From Lewinellaceae bacterium (GTDB taxonomy: Bacteria > Bacteroidota > Bacteroidia > Chitinophagales > Saprospiraceae), in the NCBI GenBank assembly GCA_020636315.1, contig JACJYA010000005.1, positions 248,001 to 312,000 on the forward strand: a stretch of 64,000 bases of DNA. Direction: 5' to 3'. A model generated the notes under the pieces. The model worked only from the letters and a program-made list of their open reading frames with translations. It ran no database searches and was not told the DNA's origin. The position numbers and the translations under genes were made by a program. This document shows, in pieces, positions 43,777 through 52,306 of this stretch (within the stretch, counting starts at the first letter, position 1; the number at the start of each line of letters is the position of its first letter).

Positions 43777-44199
43777 ATGGAAGCAGTAGCTAAACTCAGA
43801 AACGTACCGATGTCAGCGCGCAAAATGCGCCTGGTCGTTGATATTATACGCGGCAAAAACGTACTGGACGCCCTGGACATTCTGCGCTTCACCAAAAAGG
43901 AGGCTGCCGTTTGGCTCGAGAAGCTGGTACTTTCCGCTATTGCCAACTGGGAACACAAGCTGGACGGCATGGAGAATGCCGACGATTACGACCTTTTCAT
44001 AAAGACGGCCTTCGTCGATGAGGGCAGCATGCTGAAGCGCTTCCGGCCGGCTCCTCACGGGCGGGCGCACCGCATCCGCAAGCGCACCAACCACGTGACC
44101 ATCATTGTGGAAAACAGGGTGCCCCTGTCTTCCGCCGCTGAGATGGGAGATGCCGTGGAAGTGGAAGAGGTCGAAGATGAAACAGCTGTAGAAGAATAG
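43777..44199 (+). CDS. rplV: 50S ribosomal protein L22
   Basis: 140 residues: conserved core (RNVPMSARKMRLVVDIIRGKNVLDALDIL; PAPHGRAHRIRKRTNHVTIIV) plus a strongly acidic C-terminal tail (DAVEVEEVEDETAVEE) beyond the usual about 110 residues. It lines the exit tunnel. Confidence 0.98.
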   Translation: MEAVAKLRNVPMSARKMRLVVDIIRGKNVLDALDILRFTKKEAAVWLEKLVLSAIANWEHKLDGMENADDYDLFIKTAFVDEGSMLKRFRPAPHGRAHRIRKRTNHVTIIVENRVPLSSAAEMGDAVEVEEVEDETAVEE

Positions 44200-44228
44200 C
44201 ATAAACATTAATTTGTAATACCATAGAT

Positions 44229-44957
44229 ATGGGTCAGAAGACAAATCCAATAGGGAATCGCTTAGGTATCATCCGGGGCTGGGAGTCCAACTGGTTCGGC
44301 GGCAGAGACTTTGCCGACAAGGTGGTGGAGGACGAAAAGATCCGCACCTACCTGAATGCCCGTATTGCCAAAGGAGGCATTGCCCGCATTATCATCGAGC
44401 GGACCCTCAAGAGAATCACAGTAACCATCCATACTTCCAGGCCGGGTATCATCATTGGTAAGGGAGGCTCTGAGGTGGACCGGATCCGCGAAGAGCTCAA
44501 GAAGCTGACCGGCAAGGATGTCCAGATCAACATCATCGAGATCCGTAAGCCGGAACTGGACGCTGCCATTGTGGCGGAATCCGTGGCCAAGCAACTGGAG
44601 GCGCGCATCAATTACCGCCGCGCCATCAAGATGGCCATCCAGTCCACCATGCGGGCCGGCGCAGAAGGCATCAAGGTGCGCATCGCCGGCCGCCTCAACG
44701 GCTCTGATATGGCGCGCACTGAAGAGTATAAGGAAGGCCGTACGCCGCTGCACACTTTCCGCGCCGACATCGACTACTCGCTGAAGGAAGCCATGACCGT
44801 CTATGGTAAGATCGGAGTGAAAGTGTGGATCTGCAAAGGGGAAGTACTGGGCAAGCGCGACCTTTCTCCTCACGTTGGCGTACAGGACCGCAAGAAGGGC
44901 GGAAGTGACCGTGGAGGAGGACGCCGCGGAGGTGGAAGAAATCAGCGCCGCCGTTAG
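44229..44957 (+). CDS. rpsC: 30S ribosomal protein S3
   Basis: 242 residues. The KH domain reads RPGIIIGKGGSEVDRIREEL. The C-terminus ends in an RGG-like basic stretch (GGGRRGGGRNQRRR). The stop lies 21 nt before an internal promoter element. Confidence 0.98.
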   Translation: MGQKTNPIGNRLGIIRGWESNWFGGRDFADKVVEDEKIRTYLNARIAKGGIARIIIERTLKRITVTIHTSRPGIIIGKGGSEVDRIREELKKLTGKDVQINIIEIRKPELDAAIVAESVAKQLEARINYRRAIKMAIQSTMRAGAEGIKVRIAGRLNGSDMARTEEYKEGRTPLHTFRADIDYSLKEAMTVYGKIGVKVWICKGEVLGKRDLSPHVGVQDRKKGGSDRGGGRRGGGRNQRRR

Positions 44958-44978
44958 GATTATCTAAGAAAAATGCCG

Positions 44979-44986
44979 TACCTTTG
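44979..44986 (+). promoter_or_regulatory. Internal -7 promoter element before rplP
   Basis: TACCTTTG matches TAnnTTTG exactly and is the same word as in the rpsL promoter. The -33 side is only TTAG about 22 nt upstream, so strength is uncertain. Confidence 0.55.
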
Positions 44987-44989
44987 CCT

Positions 44990-45025
44990 GGCTTTTTCAA
45001 AAGCCCTCCCGTATGGCTTTTTTAT
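44990..45025 (+). terminator. Overlapping hairpins/attenuator candidate before rplP
   Basis: GGCTTTT (44990-44996) can pair with AAAAGCC (44999-45005). Alternatively the same AAAAGCC pairs with GGCTTTT (45015-45021), which runs into TTTTTT and makes a terminator-like hairpin. The two folds exclude each other. Located in the 98-nt rpsC-rplP gap right after the -7 element. Confidence 0.55.
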
Positions 45026-45055
45026 TGACCTTTAGACGTATAAATATATACTAAA

Positions 45056-45475
45056 ATGCTACAGCCTAAAAGAACAAAATACCGCAAGCAACAGAAGGGA
45101 AGTAACAAGGGGTTGGCGTACAAAGGTAGCTCGATCGCTTTCGGTTCTTTCGGCTTGAAAACCATCCAGGGGGGCCGGATCACCAACCGCCAGATCGAGG
45201 CGGCGCGTGTTGCGATGACGCGATACATGAAGCGTGAAGGCAAGACCTGGATTCGCATTTTCCCGGACAAGCCGATCACCTCCAAGCCGCAGGAAGTGCG
45301 GATGGGTAAAGGTAAAGGCGCCCTTGATCATTGGGTGGCCCTTGTCAAACCGGGCCGCATCATGTTTGAAGTCGATGGCGTCAGCCTTGAAGTCGCTCAG
45401 GAAGCTCTGCGGCTGGCTGCCCAGAAACTGCCGGTATTGACGAAGTTCGTCGTCCGCCATGATTATGCAGAATAA
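45056..45475 (+). CDS. rplP: 50S ribosomal protein L16
   Basis: A 139-residue protein at the A-site tRNA/peptidyl-transferase region: MLQPKRTKYRKQQKG start, RMGKGKGALDHWVALVKPGRIMFE conserved. It may begin a separate transcription unit (see the promoter at 44979). Confidence 0.98.
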   Translation: MLQPKRTKYRKQQKGSNKGLAYKGSSIAFGSFGLKTIQGGRITNRQIEAARVAMTRYMKREGKTWIRIFPDKPITSKPQEVRMGKGKGALDHWVALVKPGRIMFEVDGVSLEVAQEALRLAAQKLPVLTKFVVRHDYAE

Positions 45476-45507
45476 TTTTTTGAAAGCCAAATAACTTAGA
45501 AGATACC

Positions 45508-45768
45508 ATGGCAACGAAAAAATTCTTGGAGCTTCAGGAGTTCAGCGATGCAGACCTGCAGAGTGAATTGAGAGAAACCGAAGCCCAGTACCAGAAGTTG
45601 AAGTTCGACCACGCGATCAAAGGCCTGGATAACCCATTGCTGCTGCGCGAAGTGCGCCGGGATATAGCCCGCCTGCAGACAGAAGCCCGCCGCCGGCAGA
45701 TCGCTGCGATGTCTCCTGAACAATTGGCGAACCGCTCTAAAAAAAGGGCCAGGAGGCGTCGCAAGTAA
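45508..45768 (+). CDS. rpmC: 50S ribosomal protein L29
   Basis: An 86-residue protein with the L29 two-helix core (YQKLKFDHAIKGLDNPLLLREVRRDIARLQTEARRR) and a basic C-terminal extension (LANRSKKRARRRRK) beyond the usual about 65 residues. Confidence 0.95.
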   Translation: MATKKFLELQEFSDADLQSELRETEAQYQKLKFDHAIKGLDNPLLLREVRRDIARLQTEARRRQIAAMSPEQLANRSKKRARRRRK

Positions 45769-45803
45769 TTTATTCGTGAAGGTTTCAAACCACAGTCTTT
45801 AAA

Positions 45804-46061
45804 ATGGAAAACAGAAATCTCAGAAAGCAACGTATCGGCGTGGTCACGAGCAACAAGATGGATAAGGCCATTGCCGTATCCGTTGAGCGCAGGCTTCGCC
45901 ACCCGATCTACGGTAAGTTCGTAAAGAAATCCAACAAGTTTATTGCTCACGATGAGAATAACGATTGCAACATCGGGGACACCGTGCGCATCATGGAATG
46001 CCGCCCGTTGAGCAAACGCAAACGTTGGAGGCTCGTCGAGATCATAGAACGGGCTAAGTAA
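45804..46061 (+). CDS. rpsQ: 30S ribosomal protein S17
   Basis: 85 residues: RKQRIGVVTSNKMDKAIAVSVERR, HPIYGKFVKKSNKFIAHDENN and IMECRPLSKRKRWRLVEIIERA are the standard S17 OB-fold segments. 35 nt after rpmC. Confidence 0.98.
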   Translation: MENRNLRKQRIGVVTSNKMDKAIAVSVERRLRHPIYGKFVKKSNKFIAHDENNDCNIGDTVRIMECRPLSKRKRWRLVEIIERAK

Positions 46062-46089
46062 ACCACTTGCCGTAACCAGGCTACCCGGA

Positions 46090-46140
46090 GACTTGGCAGC
46101 TTTTTTACCCGGTAAGCCCTGAAATTACGCCTGCCAAGTC
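46090..46140 (+). promoter_or_regulatory. Hairpin in the rpsQ-rplN gap
   Basis: GACTTGGCAG (46090-46099) pairs perfectly with CTGCCAAGTC (46131-46140). The 31-nt loop starts CTTTTTT and contains a GTAA/TTAC minor hairpin. It falls in a 120-nt gap with no gene. Confidence 0.6.
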
Positions 46141-46181
46141 CGGTATAGATAACAGCTAAAAATCTTTTAAACCTTAGAACG

Positions 46182-46547
46182 ATGATCCAGCAAGAGACCA
46201 GGCTAAAGGTTGCGGACAATAGTGGCGCCAAAGAAGTGCTCTGCATCCGCGTTTTGGGAGGCTCAAAGCGCCGTTATGCCTCCATCGGTGACAAGATCGT
46301 GGTCAGTGTGAAGGAAGCTTCACCGGGTGGTATTAAGAAAGGTAGTGTCTCTAAAGCAGTGGTCGTACGCACCAAAAAGGAAGTGCGCCGCCGCGACGGC
46401 TCCTACATCCGTTTCGATGACAATGCCGTCGTACTGCTCACTGCCAATGATGAACCGAGAGGCACCCGGATTTTCGGCCCGGTAGCCCGCGAACTGCGGG
46501 AACGGGATTATATGCGTATCGTATCTCTGGCGCCTGAAGTACTGTAA
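46182..46547 (+). CDS. rplN: 50S ribosomal protein L14
   Basis: 121 residues: MIQQETRLKVADNSGAKEV start and the conserved IRFDDNAVVLL / GTRIFGPVARELR segments. Central 50S protein contacting S12 in the bridge. Confidence 0.98.
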   Translation: MIQQETRLKVADNSGAKEVLCIRVLGGSKRRYASIGDKIVVSVKEASPGGIKKGSVSKAVVVRTKKEVRRRDGSYIRFDDNAVVLLTANDEPRGTRIFGPVARELRERDYMRIVSLAPEVL

Positions 46548-46588
46548 TTCAATTTGTTCATTTGCGAAGCGATTAACTCCGATATACA

Positions 46589-46945
46589 ATGGCACATAAA
46601 GCTAAAAAGCAGCAGAAAAGGTTCGCTCCGAAACTGAAGATCAAGAAAGGAGATAAGGTAGTGGTCATCGCTGGCGCCTACAAAGACCTGGACCGCTCCC
46701 GCGAGGTGCTGGAAGTCCTTCCGGACAAGAACCGGGCCATCGTCGAAGATGTCAACATGGCCAAGAAGCACACCAAACCCACGCAGGACAACCCCGGCGG
46801 CATCAACGAGGTGCCCATGCCCATTCATATCTCCAACCTCATGTTGGTGGACCCCAAAACCGGCGAACCTACCAGGGTCGGCAGAAAAGAGGTGGACGGG
46901 AAACTGGTTCGTTATTCTAAAAAATCCGGCGAAATCATTAAGTAA
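46589..46945 (+). CDS. rplX: 50S ribosomal protein L24
   Basis: 118 residues with KOW motif KKGDKVVVIAGAYKDLDRSREVL. Slightly longer than the common about 105 through its C-terminal tail. Its stop overlaps the rplE start (TAATG), so translation is probably coupled. Confidence 0.98.
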   Translation: MAHKAKKQQKRFAPKLKIKKGDKVVVIAGAYKDLDRSREVLEVLPDKNRAIVEDVNMAKKHTKPTQDNPGGINEVPMPIHISNLMLVDPKTGEPTRVGRKEVDGKLVRYSKKSGEIIK

Positions 46946-47502
46946 TGAGTTATTTACCCAGACTTAAGAAGAAATACCGCGAAGAGGTGGTGCCTGCTCT
47001 GATGGAACAGTTCCAGTACAGTTCTATTATGGAGGTTCCCAGGCTTGTCAAGATCTGCATCAACCAGGGTGTTGGTGAGGCTACCCAGGATAAGAAGCTG
47101 GTGGATAATGCCCTCGAAGAAATGAGCACCATCGCCGGCCAGCGCGCTGTGCCTACCAAGGCCCGCAAGTCGGTGTCCAACTTCAAACTTCGTGAAGGAA
47201 TGACCATCGGTGTGCGCGTAACCCTGCGGGATATCCGCATGTACGAATTCCTCGACCGCCTGATCACCGTGGCCCTGCCTCGTGTACGGGACTTCAGGGG
47301 CGTCAATGACAAGAGCTTTGACGGCCGGGGCAATTATTCCATGGGCATTACCGAACAGATCATATTCCCTGAGATCGACCTGGACAAGGTTAACAAGATC
47401 ACAGGTATGGATGTGACCTTCGTGACGACGGCCAAAACGGACGCAGAGGCCCTGGCCCTGCTGAAGATGATGGGTATGCCGTTCAGGAACCAGAGAAATT
47501 AA
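46945..47502 (+). CDS. rplE: 50S ribosomal protein L5
   Basis: A 185-residue 5S rRNA-binding protein: MEVPRLVKICINQGVG, AVPTKARKSVSNFKLREG, and GRGNYSMGITEQIIFPEI conserved. Overlaps rplX by one base. Confidence 0.98.
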   Translation: MSYLPRLKKKYREEVVPALMEQFQYSSIMEVPRLVKICINQGVGEATQDKKLVDNALEEMSTIAGQRAVPTKARKSVSNFKLREGMTIGVRVTLRDIRMYEFLDRLITVALPRVRDFRGVNDKSFDGRGNYSMGITEQIIFPEIDLDKVNKITGMDVTFVTTAKTDAEALALLKMMGMPFRNQRN

Positions 47503-47528
47503 AATTTTAAAATAGCAATTTTCAGAAA

Positions 47529-47798
47529 ATGGCTAAGAAATCAATCATTGCCCGCGAGCGTAAGAGAGAAAGGTTAGTGGCAAAATATGCTGCTGTCCGT
47601 AAAATGTTGAAGGAAGAAGGGCGCTGGGACGAGCTCGACAAGCTGCCGCGAAACTCCAACCCGATACGGCTGCACAACCGTTGTAAGCTCACCGGGCGGC
47701 CCAAAGGGTATATGCGCCAGTTTGGCCTGTGCCGGGTGAAATTCCGGGAAATGGCCCTCGAAGGCAAGATACCCGGAGTTACTAAAGCGAGCTGGTAA
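47529..47798 (+). CDS. rpsN: 30S ribosomal protein S14 (zinc-free type)
   Basis: 89 residues beginning MAKKSIIARERKRERLVAKY. It has the long form without the two CxxC zinc pairs; only two scattered Cys remain (NRCKLTGRPKGYMRQFGLCRVKFRE). Confidence 0.98.
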   Translation: MAKKSIIARERKRERLVAKYAAVRKMLKEEGRWDELDKLPRNSNPIRLHNRCKLTGRPKGYMRQFGLCRVKFREMALEGKIPGVTKASW

Positions 47799-47868
47799 GC
47801 GAATTTGAAAAGTGTATCATAGTGTGTTTGGTGCAGGCCGCCGGGCGCACTCCTAATTTTCGATAAAA

Positions 47869-48273
47869 ATGGCAGTTACAGATCCAATAGCAGATTATCT
47901 GACCAGAATCCGCAATGCACAGCAGGCGGGGCACCGCATTGTAGAGATCCCGGCTTCTTCGCTCAAGAAGAGCATTACCGAGATCCTTTACAACCAGGGA
48001 TATATTCTGAAATATATGTTTGCCGATGATGAAGGTAAGCAAGGGGTGATCAAAATTGCCCTGAAGTATGACCCTCAGACCAAGAACCCGGTCATCCGGG
48101 AGCTGGGCCGCATCAGCAAGCCGGGCCTGCGCAAGTATGCCAAGGCCAATGAGATTCCCCGCATCATCAACGGGCTGGGAACCTGTATCGTCTCTACTTC
48201 CCATGGGCTGATGACGGACAAGCAGGCCCGCGAGGCCAATGTCGGCGGAGAGTTGCTCTGCTACATTTACTAA
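47869..48273 (+). CDS. rpsH: 30S ribosomal protein S8
   Basis: 134 residues: MAVTDPIADYLTRIRNAQ start and the conserved ending (GLGTCIVSTSHGLMTDKQAREANVGGELLCYIY). In E. coli S8 is the spc-operon repressor; no S8-like target was identified here. Confidence 0.98.
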   Translation: MAVTDPIADYLTRIRNAQQAGHRIVEIPASSLKKSITEILYNQGYILKYMFADDEGKQGVIKIALKYDPQTKNPVIRELGRISKPGLRKYAKANEIPRIINGLGTCIVSTSHGLMTDKQAREANVGGELLCYIY

Positions 48274-48304
48274 TTGTTTTCAAAAGCTCCAAAACACAGC
48301 AAAA

Positions 48305-48859
48305 ATGTCAAGGATAGGAAAAGCTCCGATCGAATTGCCCAAAGGGGTGACAGTGGAAGTCAGCCGGGCTAATGTGGTTACAGTTAAGGGGCCTAAAGGA
48401 GAACTCAATCAACAGATCGATCCCGACCTCACCGTAAAGGTCGAAGACGGGGTGCTCACCATAGAGCGCCCGACCGACCAGAAGCGCCACCGGTCCATGC
48501 ACGGCTTGTACCGTTCTTTGGTGAACAATATGGTGGAAGGCGTTACCAATGGTTTCGCCAAGGAGCTGGAACTGGTGGGCGTGGGCTACCGGGCCTCTAA
48601 TACCGGCCAGTTACTGGAGCTTACCATCGGCTACTCCCACCCGGTCATGTTTGCCCTTCCGGATGAGGTCAAGGTTGAAACCCGGATGGAAAAAGGGAAA
48701 AACCCGGTGGTGCGCCTGGAATCCAATGACAAGCAATTGCTGGGCCAGATAGCTGCCAAGATCCGGTCCTTCCGCAAACCGGAACCCTACAAAGGAAAAG
48801 GTATCCGTTACTCGGATGAATATGTACGCCGCAAGGCAGGTAAAGCCGCCGGCAAGTAA
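48305..48859 (+). CDS. rplF: 50S ribosomal protein L6
   Basis: 184 residues from ATG 48305 (MSRIGKAPIELPKGVTVEV); an in-frame extension overlapping rpsH was excluded. KPEPYKGKGIRYSDEYVRRKAGKAAGK is the conserved end. Confidence 0.98.
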   Translation: MSRIGKAPIELPKGVTVEVSRANVVTVKGPKGELNQQIDPDLTVKVEDGVLTIERPTDQKRHRSMHGLYRSLVNNMVEGVTNGFAKELELVGVGYRASNTGQLLELTIGYSHPVMFALPDEVKVETRMEKGKNPVVRLESNDKQLLGQIAAKIRSFRKPEPYKGKGIRYSDEYVRRKAGKAAGK

Positions 48860-48861
48860 TG

Positions 48862-48971
48862 CGATGTGATTTGTAATGTTTGATTTGCGGTTCCGGATTT
48901 TTGGTTTGTCCGGAAAGCCCGACAACTATCCGGCAGCTCGCTGAAATCACAAACCAGAAATCAAACATTTT
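48862..48971. repeat. Word-repeat palindrome in the rplF-rplR gap
   Basis: Outer arms: TGTTTGATTT (48877-48886) with AAATCAAACA (48958-48967). Inner perfect hairpin: TTCCGGA (48891-48897) with TCCGGAA (48909-48915). The 11-mer AAATCAAACAT recurs after secY (52371-52381). The remainder of the 205-nt gap shows no gene. Confidence 0.7.
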
Positions 48972-49064
48972 ACCCGCCTCATAGAGACGGGCGAGTACCA
49001 AAAATAAATATGGGCTTTGGGTTTGGGCTTACCGCCCCTACACTAAAGCGAAAAAGGAAGAACA

Positions 49065-49418
49065 ATGTCATTTTCAAAAGAAAAAAGAAGGCAGCGGATC
49101 CACTGGCGTATCCGCAGTAAGATAAAGGGCACGGCAGAACGTCCGCGCCTGAGTGTTTTCCGCAGCAACCGGGAAATATACTGCCAGGCCATTGATGATG
49201 TGCAGGGCCATACACTCTTCTCGGCCTCTTCCCGTGAGGATGGCGTCCCTAAGGATGGAAAACCGGTTGAACGGGCAAAAAAGGTGGGTGAGCTGATCGC
49301 CGAGCGTGCGAAAGAACACAACATCGAAAACGTAGTTTTTGACCGCAGTGGATACCTCTATCATGGCAGGGTCAAGTCCCTTGCGGAGGGCGCCCGCGAA
49401 GGAGGCCTCAAATTTTAA
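49065..49418 (+). CDS. rplR: 50S ribosomal protein L18
   Basis: A 117-residue 5S rRNA-binding protein: RRIHWRIRSKIKGTAERPRLSVFRSNREIY and FDRSGYLYHGRVKSLAEGAREGGLKF are typical. Confidence 0.98.
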   Translation: MSFSKEKRRQRIHWRIRSKIKGTAERPRLSVFRSNREIYCQAIDDVQGHTLFSASSREDGVPKDGKPVERAKKVGELIAERAKEHNIENVVFDRSGYLYHGRVKSLAEGAREGGLKF

Positions 49419-49438
49419 AACATTACAAGCAGATAATA

Positions 49439-49957
49439 ATGGCTAAGAAGAGCTCTAACAGGGTTAAGCCCGCTGAAACAGAACTGAAGGAGAAGTTGGT
49501 TAACCTCAACCGCGTAGCTAAGGTTACCAAGGGGGGGCGTACGTTCAGCTTTGCCGCTATCGTTGTTGTCGGTGACGGCAACGGGACGGTCGGCCACGGC
49601 CTCGGTAAAGCGCGTGACGTCTCCGAGGCCATTTCCAAAGCGGTTGATGACGCCAAGAAGAACCTGATCAGGGTCCCCCTGCATAAAGGAACGATCCCTC
49701 ATGAGCAAAAAGGTAAGTACGGCGCCGGTAAGGTGCTGATCAAACCTGCTGCCGACGGTACCGGTGTGATCGCCGGTGGCGCCATGCGCGCGGTTCTGGA
49801 GATTGCCGGTGTCCACAACGTACTGGCCAAGTCGATGGGGTCTTCCAACCCGCACAACGTGGTAAAGGCAACCATCGACGCTCTGATCAAACTGCGGAGC
49901 CCCATGGATGTTTCGCGCCAGCGCAATATTTCTATGGAAAAATTGTTTAATGGATAA
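49439..49957 (+). CDS. rpsE: 30S ribosomal protein S5
   Basis: 172 residues: dsRBD-like N-domain (LVNLNRVAKVTKGGRTFSFAAIVVVGDGNG) and C-domain (AGGAMRAVLEIAGVHNVLAKSMGS). Contributes to decoding fidelity. Confidence 0.98.
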   Translation: MAKKSSNRVKPAETELKEKLVNLNRVAKVTKGGRTFSFAAIVVVGDGNGTVGHGLGKARDVSEAISKAVDDAKKNLIRVPLHKGTIPHEQKGKYGAGKVLIKPAADGTGVIAGGAMRAVLEIAGVHNVLAKSMGSSNPHNVVKATIDALIKLRSPMDVSRQRNISMEKLFNG

Positions 49958-50004
49958 TAAGGGAGCAGTTAAAAAACTGTCCTTTTTTCTAAACCTGAAG
50001 CGTG

Positions 50005-50196
50005 ATGGGTAAGTTGAATAAGATCAAGATCACTCAAGTAAAGAGCGTCATTGACCGCCCCAAAAGGCAGAAAGATACCATGAAAGCTCTGGGGCTGCGC
50101 AAGATCAACCAGAGCGTGGTGCATACCGCCACCCCTCAGATCATGGGCATGGTGGCAAAGGTTAACCACCTGGTGGCCGTTGAGGAAACCAACTAG
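50005..50196 (+). CDS. rpmD: 50S ribosomal protein L30
   Basis: 63 residues from ATG 50005 (a GTG one codon earlier was excluded): KIKITQVKSVIDRPKRQKDT and MKALGLRKINQSV are family-typical. Its stop directly abuts a terminator hairpin. Confidence 0.97.
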   Translation: MGKLNKIKITQVKSVIDRPKRQKDTMKALGLRKINQSVVHTATPQIMGMVAKVNHLVAVEETN

Positions 50197-50225
50197 GCCA
50201 GCGCTCCGCTGGCTTTCGCTTTTTT
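50197..50225 (+). terminator. Terminator after rpmD
   Basis: GCCAGCG (50197-50203), CTC loop, CGCTGGC (50207-50213), then TTTCGCTTTTTT. It starts on the base after the rpmD stop codon, inside the ribosomal block. Confidence 0.75.
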
Positions 50226-50273
50226 CGGCCTTTTCCGGGAGCGGAAGCCCTCTAAAATTCTTTGAATCAAAAA

Positions 50274-50304
50274 TTTGCAAAGCCGGTACGGCCGGATATC
50301 TTTG
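50274..50304 (+). promoter_or_regulatory. Internal promoter before rplO
   Basis: TTTG (50274-50277), 19 nt, TATCTTTG (50297-50304): full consensus match 36 nt before the rplO ATG and just after a terminator, so rplO-secY probably form a separate unit. Confidence 0.8.
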
Positions 50305-50339
50305 TGAAGATTTTTTGGCAGAAAAATTAATTGCGAGTC

Positions 50340-50789
50340 ATGAAATTAAATAGCTTAAAGCCTGCAAAGGGGTCGGTAAAGAAGCGGAAGCGCATCGCCA
50401 GAGGGGTTGGCTCCGGCCATGGCCGTACCTCCACCCGTGGGCACAAAGGCGCGAAATCTCGCTCGGGTTTTAAGGAGAAGCGCAACTTTGAAGGAGGCCA
50501 GATGCCCCTGCAAATGCGCCTGCCGAAGATCGGCTTTAAAAACCCTAACCGGGTGGCCTACACGCCGATCAACCTCGACAGGTTACAGATGATCTCGGAA
50601 AAATATAACCTGGATACGGTTGACCTCGAAGCCCTTATTAAAAACGGAATTGTACGCAAGAACGACAAAGTAAAAATACTGGGTGGTGGCGAACTGAAGG
50701 CGAAACTCACCGTTCAGGCCCATGCTTTCTCAGCCAGCGCCAAGCAGGCTATCGAAGCCCTGGGAGGAACCGCTACGGCTGTGGAATAA
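50340..50789 (+). CDS. rplO: 50S ribosomal protein L15
   Basis: 149 residues from ATG 50340 (MKLNSLKPAKGSVKKRKRIARGVGSGHGRTSTRGHKG; only the first part is quoted). The glycine-rich N-terminus and FEGGQMPLQMRLPKIGF are conserved. Confidence 0.97.
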   Translation: MKLNSLKPAKGSVKKRKRIARGVGSGHGRTSTRGHKGAKSRSGFKEKRNFEGGQMPLQMRLPKIGFKNPNRVAYTPINLDRLQMISEKYNLDTVDLEALIKNGIVRKNDKVKILGGGELKAKLTVQAHAFSASAKQAIEALGGTATAVE

Positions 50790-50927
50790 CCGCGGCACAT
50801 CCGGAACGATCGTGGGGAAAGTCCCCATTATTCATTTTTTGAGGGACGTAAAAAGCGCCGGGCCTGAAAATGGAAGCGCCATTTTACAACGCCCTGGAGA
50901 GGTTGAAATGCAGTAAATACTTTGTAG

Positions 50928-52301
50928 ATGAAAAAGCTAATTACCACTCTGAAGAACATCTGGAAGATCAAGGAACTGAGAACCCGCATTCTCTTTACCC
51001 TGGGTATGCTTTTGGTGTTCCGCTTAGGTTCTTATGTGGTCCTTCCGGGAGTGATCCCTTCTGTACTGGAAAGCGCCAGCCAGAATAACAGTACCCCCAA
51101 CGACCTGCTGGGACTGATCAACGTGTTCACCGGCGGCGCGTTCAACAACGCCGCTGTTTTTGCTCTGGGGATTATGCCCTATATCACAGCTTCCATCATC
51201 ATTCAGCTGCTGGGTTTTGCTGTACCTTATTTCCAGCGGCTCCAGCAAAAGGAGGGGGAGTCCGGCCGTAAGAAACTCAACCAGATCACCCGCCTGCTGA
51301 CAGTGGCCATTACCCTGGTCCAGGGCGGAGGATACCTGACCTATATCAATAGCCTGGGCGCCATCGACCCCACCATCCCTATGGGCGTGTTCTGGATCTC
51401 GAATATCATCATCCTGGCTACCGGTACCGTTTTTGCCATGTGGCTGGGTGAACGCATCACCGACCGGGGTATTGGCAATGGTGTCTCCCTGCTTATCACA
51501 GTAGGGATCATCGCCAGGCTTCCTCAATCCATCGTGTTTGAATTCCAGTCTCAACTGGAAAATAACGGCCTCCTGGTATTCGTCCTGGAAATGGCCGTTC
51601 TGTTCGCAGTTGTTATGGCAGTTGTACTCATCGTTCAGGGCGTGCGGCGCATCCCTATACAGTTCGCCAAACGAATGGTAGGCCGTGGCGCCAACGCCAT
51701 GCCGGCGGCCGGTGTGCGCGACTATATTCCCTTAAAGGTCAATGCCTCAGGTGTAATGCCGATCATCTTCGCCCAGGCACTGATGTTTCTGCCGGCAACG
51801 ATTGCTCAGTTCGTCACCAGCGGGGGAGGAGACGTTGCCGCCAACCCGGTTCTTCGGGCACTCAATGATTTTACTTCAGCACCCTATAATATCATTTACT
51901 TCATTCTGGTAGTGCTGTTCACGTATGTTTATACGGCCCTGTTGGTCAACCCTCAGCAATACGCCGAATACCTGAAGCGCCAGAATGCCTTCATTCCCGG
52001 AATTAAACCGGGTAAGCCAACTGCCGACTTTATTGACGCGGTTACTACCCGTATCACCCTGCCGGGGTCCGTATTCCTTGGCATGATCGCCATAATGCCG
52101 GCATTCGCCGCCGCTTTCGGCGTGAACATCAGCTTTGCCATGTTCTTCGGCGGTACTTCTCTGTTGATCCTCGTAGCCGTTGTACTCGATACCCTGCAGC
52201 AGATCGAAAGCCACCTGCTGATGCGCCGCTATGATGGCTTGGTAAAGTCCGGGCGAATCCAGGGCCGCAGCCGGGTTCAGGGCATCGGCGCCAATATGTA
52301 A
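50928..52301 (+). CDS. secY: Preprotein translocase subunit SecY
   Basis: A 457-residue channel protein with about ten membrane helices. It opens with ITTLKNIWKIKELRTRILFTLGML and has the conserved ERITDRGIGNGVSLLI, NASGVMPIIFAQALM and C-terminal LLMRRYDGLVKSGRIQGR segments. Partners SecE/SecG are not in the window. Confidence 0.99.
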   Translation: MKKLITTLKNIWKIKELRTRILFTLGMLLVFRLGSYVVLPGVIPSVLESASQNNSTPNDLLGLINVFTGGAFNNAAVFALGIMPYITASIIIQLLGFAVPYFQRLQQKEGESGRKKLNQITRLLTVAITLVQGGGYLTYINSLGAIDPTIPMGVFWISNIIILATGTVFAMWLGERITDRGIGNGVSLLITVGIIARLPQSIVFEFQSQLENNGLLVFVLEMAVLFAVVMAVVLIVQGVRRIPIQFAKRMVGRGANAMPAAGVRDYIPLKVNASGVMPIIFAQALMFLPATIAQFVTSGGGDVAANPVLRALNDFTSAPYNIIYFILVVLFTYVYTALLVNPQQYAEYLKRQNAFIPGIKPGKPTADFIDAVTTRITLPGSVFLGMIAIMPAFAAAFGVNISFAMFFGGTSLLILVAVVLDTLQQIESHLLMRRYDGLVKSGRIQGRSRVQGIGANM

Positions 52302-52306
52302 ATGGA

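Noticed and set aside
50901..50928. TACTTTG word just before secY as a promoter
   Set aside because: Spacing inside the element is one base short and it would place the start site inside secY.
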